In this document: positions 5,667 through 7,292 of the stretch, in pieces
Numbering within the stretch: position 1 is the stretch's first letter
How the letters are laid out: the number at the start of each line of letters is the position of its first letter
Assembly (NCBI GenBank): GCA_031255395.1
Contig: JAIRSQ010000174.1
Span: forward strand, 1 to 7,292
Source of the DNA: Spirochaetaceae bacterium
GTDB taxonomy: Bacteria; Spirochaetota; Spirochaetia; Treponematales; Breznakiellaceae
Length of the DNA: 7,292 nucleotides
Direction of reading: 5' to 3'
The notes under the pieces: model-generated
Databases searched by the model: none
What the model saw: only the letters and a program-made list of their open reading frames with translations
Told to the model about the DNA's origin: nothing
Program-made: the position numbers and the translations under genes

Positions 5667-6887
5667 ATGCCGCCCGGCGGGAACATTTGCGGAGCGCGCC
5701 GCCGGATGTTCATATACTCGCAAGAATCGCCGATATTTGAATATATGAGGCGTCTTCCGGCGGGCAGGCCGTTCAAACGCGGGATTTTGGCGGTTCTTAT
5801 GTTGCTCGCCGCAGCCGGAACCTGGGCGCAGTACGCGGAAAGCCGCGCGCCCTGGTGGTACACGCTGGAAAAGGGGAAAGACCTGTTCCGTCAGGGGGCT
5901 TACGGTGACGCGCTGATCGCCTTTCAGGACGCGCGGAACGACCGGCGGGATATGTACGCTGACATGGAGAGCGATTTTATCACCCTGCTTTCCGCGTACG
6001 AGGCGCGCCGCATGAACGATTCGTTGGACGCGATAGAACGGTACGCCAGAGATAACGGGCAGCTTAACGCGCTTGCGGCGATTAACGAGCTTTATTACCG
6101 CGTGGGGCGCGATGCGCTTGGCAATTCGGCGCAGAAAGCGCTTGACCAGTTTGACTGCCTGAAAAAATATCCCGAAGCCGATTACTGGATTGGCGAGGTA
6201 TACCGGCTGTCGGGCGAATACGACATAGCGTTGAGCCGGTTTGACGAGGCGGCGCTTAACAGCGACATGATGGAAAATCCCGGCTTTGCCGTGGAAATCG
6301 CTTACAAAGCGGCGGAAATCGAGAGGCTACGCCAGAATTATAATGGGATGGAACAGCGGCTGCTGTCCATAATCGGTCAGGACGCGCTTTGGGCGGAAAA
6401 CGAAGGCGGTTTTGTCCGCGAAGCTATGGACAGGACGCTAAACACATCCGGCGTAAACCGCTTTATGCAAATGTACCGCTACAGGAACGCGCTGACCGAG
6501 CGCGCGCACAGGCTGCTGGGAGAGTATTACTACGTTTCGGGACGGCACGGCAAGGCGGTTCCCCATCTTGCGTTCGCGTTCCTGATTCAGAACACCGCCA
6601 TAATAGACGAGGTTATAGCCGCCCGTTTCGATTTCAGGTTTACTGCCCTTGAAAATCTTATGGCGGAACTTGAGCGCCGCAGGGACGTGAAGGAGTATAT
6701 GAGAGAGCACGAATATTACAAGACCGCATACTTCTTTGCCGCCGCGCTCTACGCCGCCGGCATGGAGGACGCAGCCCGCGAACTGTGGAGTTTTCTGGCC
6801 GGGCTCGACGAAGCCGACGAATGGCAGGGGCGCGCCCGTTCGCAGTCGCGCTCTCCGTATGTTGATCCTCCGCTGGAAATGCCGTAG
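5667..6887 (+). CDS. Exported TPR-like repeat protein of unknown function
   Basis: The open frame encodes 406 residues. A typical signal peptide begins at the internal methionine 27 (ATG at 5745): MRRLPAGRPFKR, a hydrophobic core GILAVLMLLAAAG, then TWAQ. The mature protein therefore probably starts near residue 55-56 and is periplasmic. No lipobox cysteine is seen. The 26 residues before Met27 are polar and unlike an export signal, so the true start may be 5745 (or 5706), though none has a convincing ribosome site. Helical TPR-like units are visible: residues about 64-92 (YTLEKGKDLFRQGAYGDALIAF), about 172-198 (YWIGEVYRLSGEYDIALSRF) and about 280-305 (HRLLGEYYYVSGRHGKAVPHL). Such repeats usually bind other proteins. 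There is no catalytic motif. The frame abuts the glycosyltransferase stop without a gap, suggesting co-expression and possibly an envelope-assembly role, which is inference. Confidence 0.75.
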   Translation: MPPGGNICGARRRMFIYSQESPIFEYMRRLPAGRPFKRGILAVLMLLAAAGTWAQYAESRAPWWYTLEKGKDLFRQGAYGDALIAFQDARNDRRDMYADMESDFITLLSAYEARRMNDSLDAIERYARDNGQLNALAAINELYYRVGRDALGNSAQKALDQFDCLKKYPEADYWIGEVYRLSGEYDIALSRFDEAALNSDMMENPGFAVEIAYKAAEIERLRQNYNGMEQRLLSIIGQDALWAENEGGFVREAMDRTLNTSGVNRFMQMYRYRNALTERAHRLLGEYYYVSGRHGKAVPHLAFAFLIQNTAIIDEVIAARFDFRFTALENLMAELERRRDVKEYMREHEYYKTAYFFAAALYAAGMEDAARELWSFLAGLDEADEWQGRARSQSRSPYVDPPLEMP

Positions 6888-6921
6888 TCCCGCCTGTCCG
6901 TTTTGGCGGTAAGCCTTTCCA

Positions 6922-6935
6922 AAACAGCGCTGTTT
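6922..6935. promoter_or_regulatory. Perfect 14-bp palindrome upstream of purA
   Basis: AAACAGCGCTGTTT is a perfect palindrome with a central CG, 18 bases before the purA ATG. Operators of LacI/GalR/PurR-type regulators are palindromes of this size with a central CG, so it may be a regulator site. It also overlaps a looser inverted pair GTTTTGG (6899-6905) and CCAAAAC (6919-6925). No T-run follows, so it does not look like a terminator. Function is inference. Confidence 0.45.
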
Positions 6936-6953
6936 CGGCATAGTTATAAAGAT

Positions 6954-7292
6954 ATGAATATCGTAATCGTCGGCATGCAGTGGGGAGATGAGGGCAAGGG
7001 CAAAATCGTCGATTTTCTTGCCGCTAACGCCGATATAATCGTGCGGTATTCCGGCGGCGCGAACGCCGGACACACCATAGTAACGGGCGGCGAACGCTAC
7101 GCTCTCCATCTGATCCCGTCCGGAGCGCTGTACAAAGACAAGACCGTGATTCTCGGTGCCGGCATGGTGATAGACCCAGCCGAGCTTTTTGCGGAAGCCG
7201 ATACGCTTAAAAGCCGCGGCGTCGAAACGGCGGGACGGCTTTTTGTCTCGGACCGCGCCCACATCGTGTTGCCGCGCTATGCCGCGACGGAC
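6954..7292 (+). CDS. purA: Adenylosuccinate synthetase, N-terminal part (cut by right edge)
   Basis: The enzyme joins aspartate to IMP using GTP, the first step from IMP to AMP. The visible 113 codons begin [20 protein letters not shown], holding the GTP-binding loop with the catalytic Asp and Lys (WGDEGKGK, residues about 10-17). Next comes the IMP-binding GGANAGHT with its conserved His (about 38-45), and HLIPSGAL and GAGMVIDP (starting near 61 and 77) as in the family. The frame is open to the window edge; a full PurA is about 420-430 residues, so about three quarters is missing. The start at 6954-6956 is fixed by the conserved N-terminus, although the upstream sequence (AAAGAT) is a poor ribosome site. 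It follows the TPR gene by 66 bases on the same strand and may share its transcript or use a promoter near the palindrome. Confidence 0.96.
   Translation, partial: MNIVIVGMQWGDEGKGKIVDFLAANADIIVRYSGGANAGHTIVTGGERYALHLIPSGALYKDKTVILGAGMVIDPAELFAEADTLKSRGVETAGRLFVSDRAHIVLPRYAATD

Noticed and set aside
6438..7262. A 274-codon open frame on the minus strand
   Set aside because: It lies antisense to the end of the TPR-like gene and to the clearly recognised purA start. Its translation has no domain-like pattern and it is explained by codon bias on the opposite strand.

Overview
The window looks like chromosomal DNA of a diderm bacterium, most probably a spirochaete of the Treponema group. This rests on my recollection of treponemal GlgC proteins, whose start and internal motifs this GlgC resembles, and on an outer-membrane beta-barrel fragment and an exported repeat protein. 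No rRNA or other phylogenetic marker is present, so the assignment is tentative.

Positions 1-1320 are a decayed region with no clearly intact gene. It holds a 5'-truncated beta-barrel outer-membrane protein on the minus strand (running off the left edge), the C-terminal half of an XRE-type regulator on the plus strand joined head-to-head to it near position 294, a degenerate copy of a palindromic dispersed repeat (about 491-585), a small cluster of alternative hairpins (628-656), and a minus-strand relic of an ImpA_N/TssA-like (type VI secretion) gene broken by two frame changes, an in-frame stop and a truncation. A good sigma70-type promoter still faces the relic.

Positions 1324-4390 form a compact minus-strand group read in the order glgC, yhdT, panF: ADP-glucose pyrophosphorylase (glycogen synthesis), then a small DUF997/YhdT membrane protein overlapping a sodium/pantothenate symporter. 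panF starts with TTG inside the yhdT stop. The glgC leader carries a perfect 15-bp hairpin just upstream of a strong Shine-Dalgarno.

Positions 4391-4610 are a divergent intergenic region. From 4611 the plus strand carries a GT4-type glycosyltransferase, abutted without a gap by an exported TPR-like protein of unknown function, then after 66 bases purA (adenylosuccinate synthetase), cut by the right edge. A perfect 14-bp palindrome lies just before purA.

The genes mix central metabolism (glycogen precursor, coenzyme A precursor uptake, AMP synthesis) with one envelope or polysaccharide-type transferase and an unknown exported protein. I see no convincing new defence, mobile or secretion system. 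The most informative unusual items are the decayed left region, the glgC leader hairpin, the purA-proximal palindrome and the tightly coupled transferase/TPR pair.
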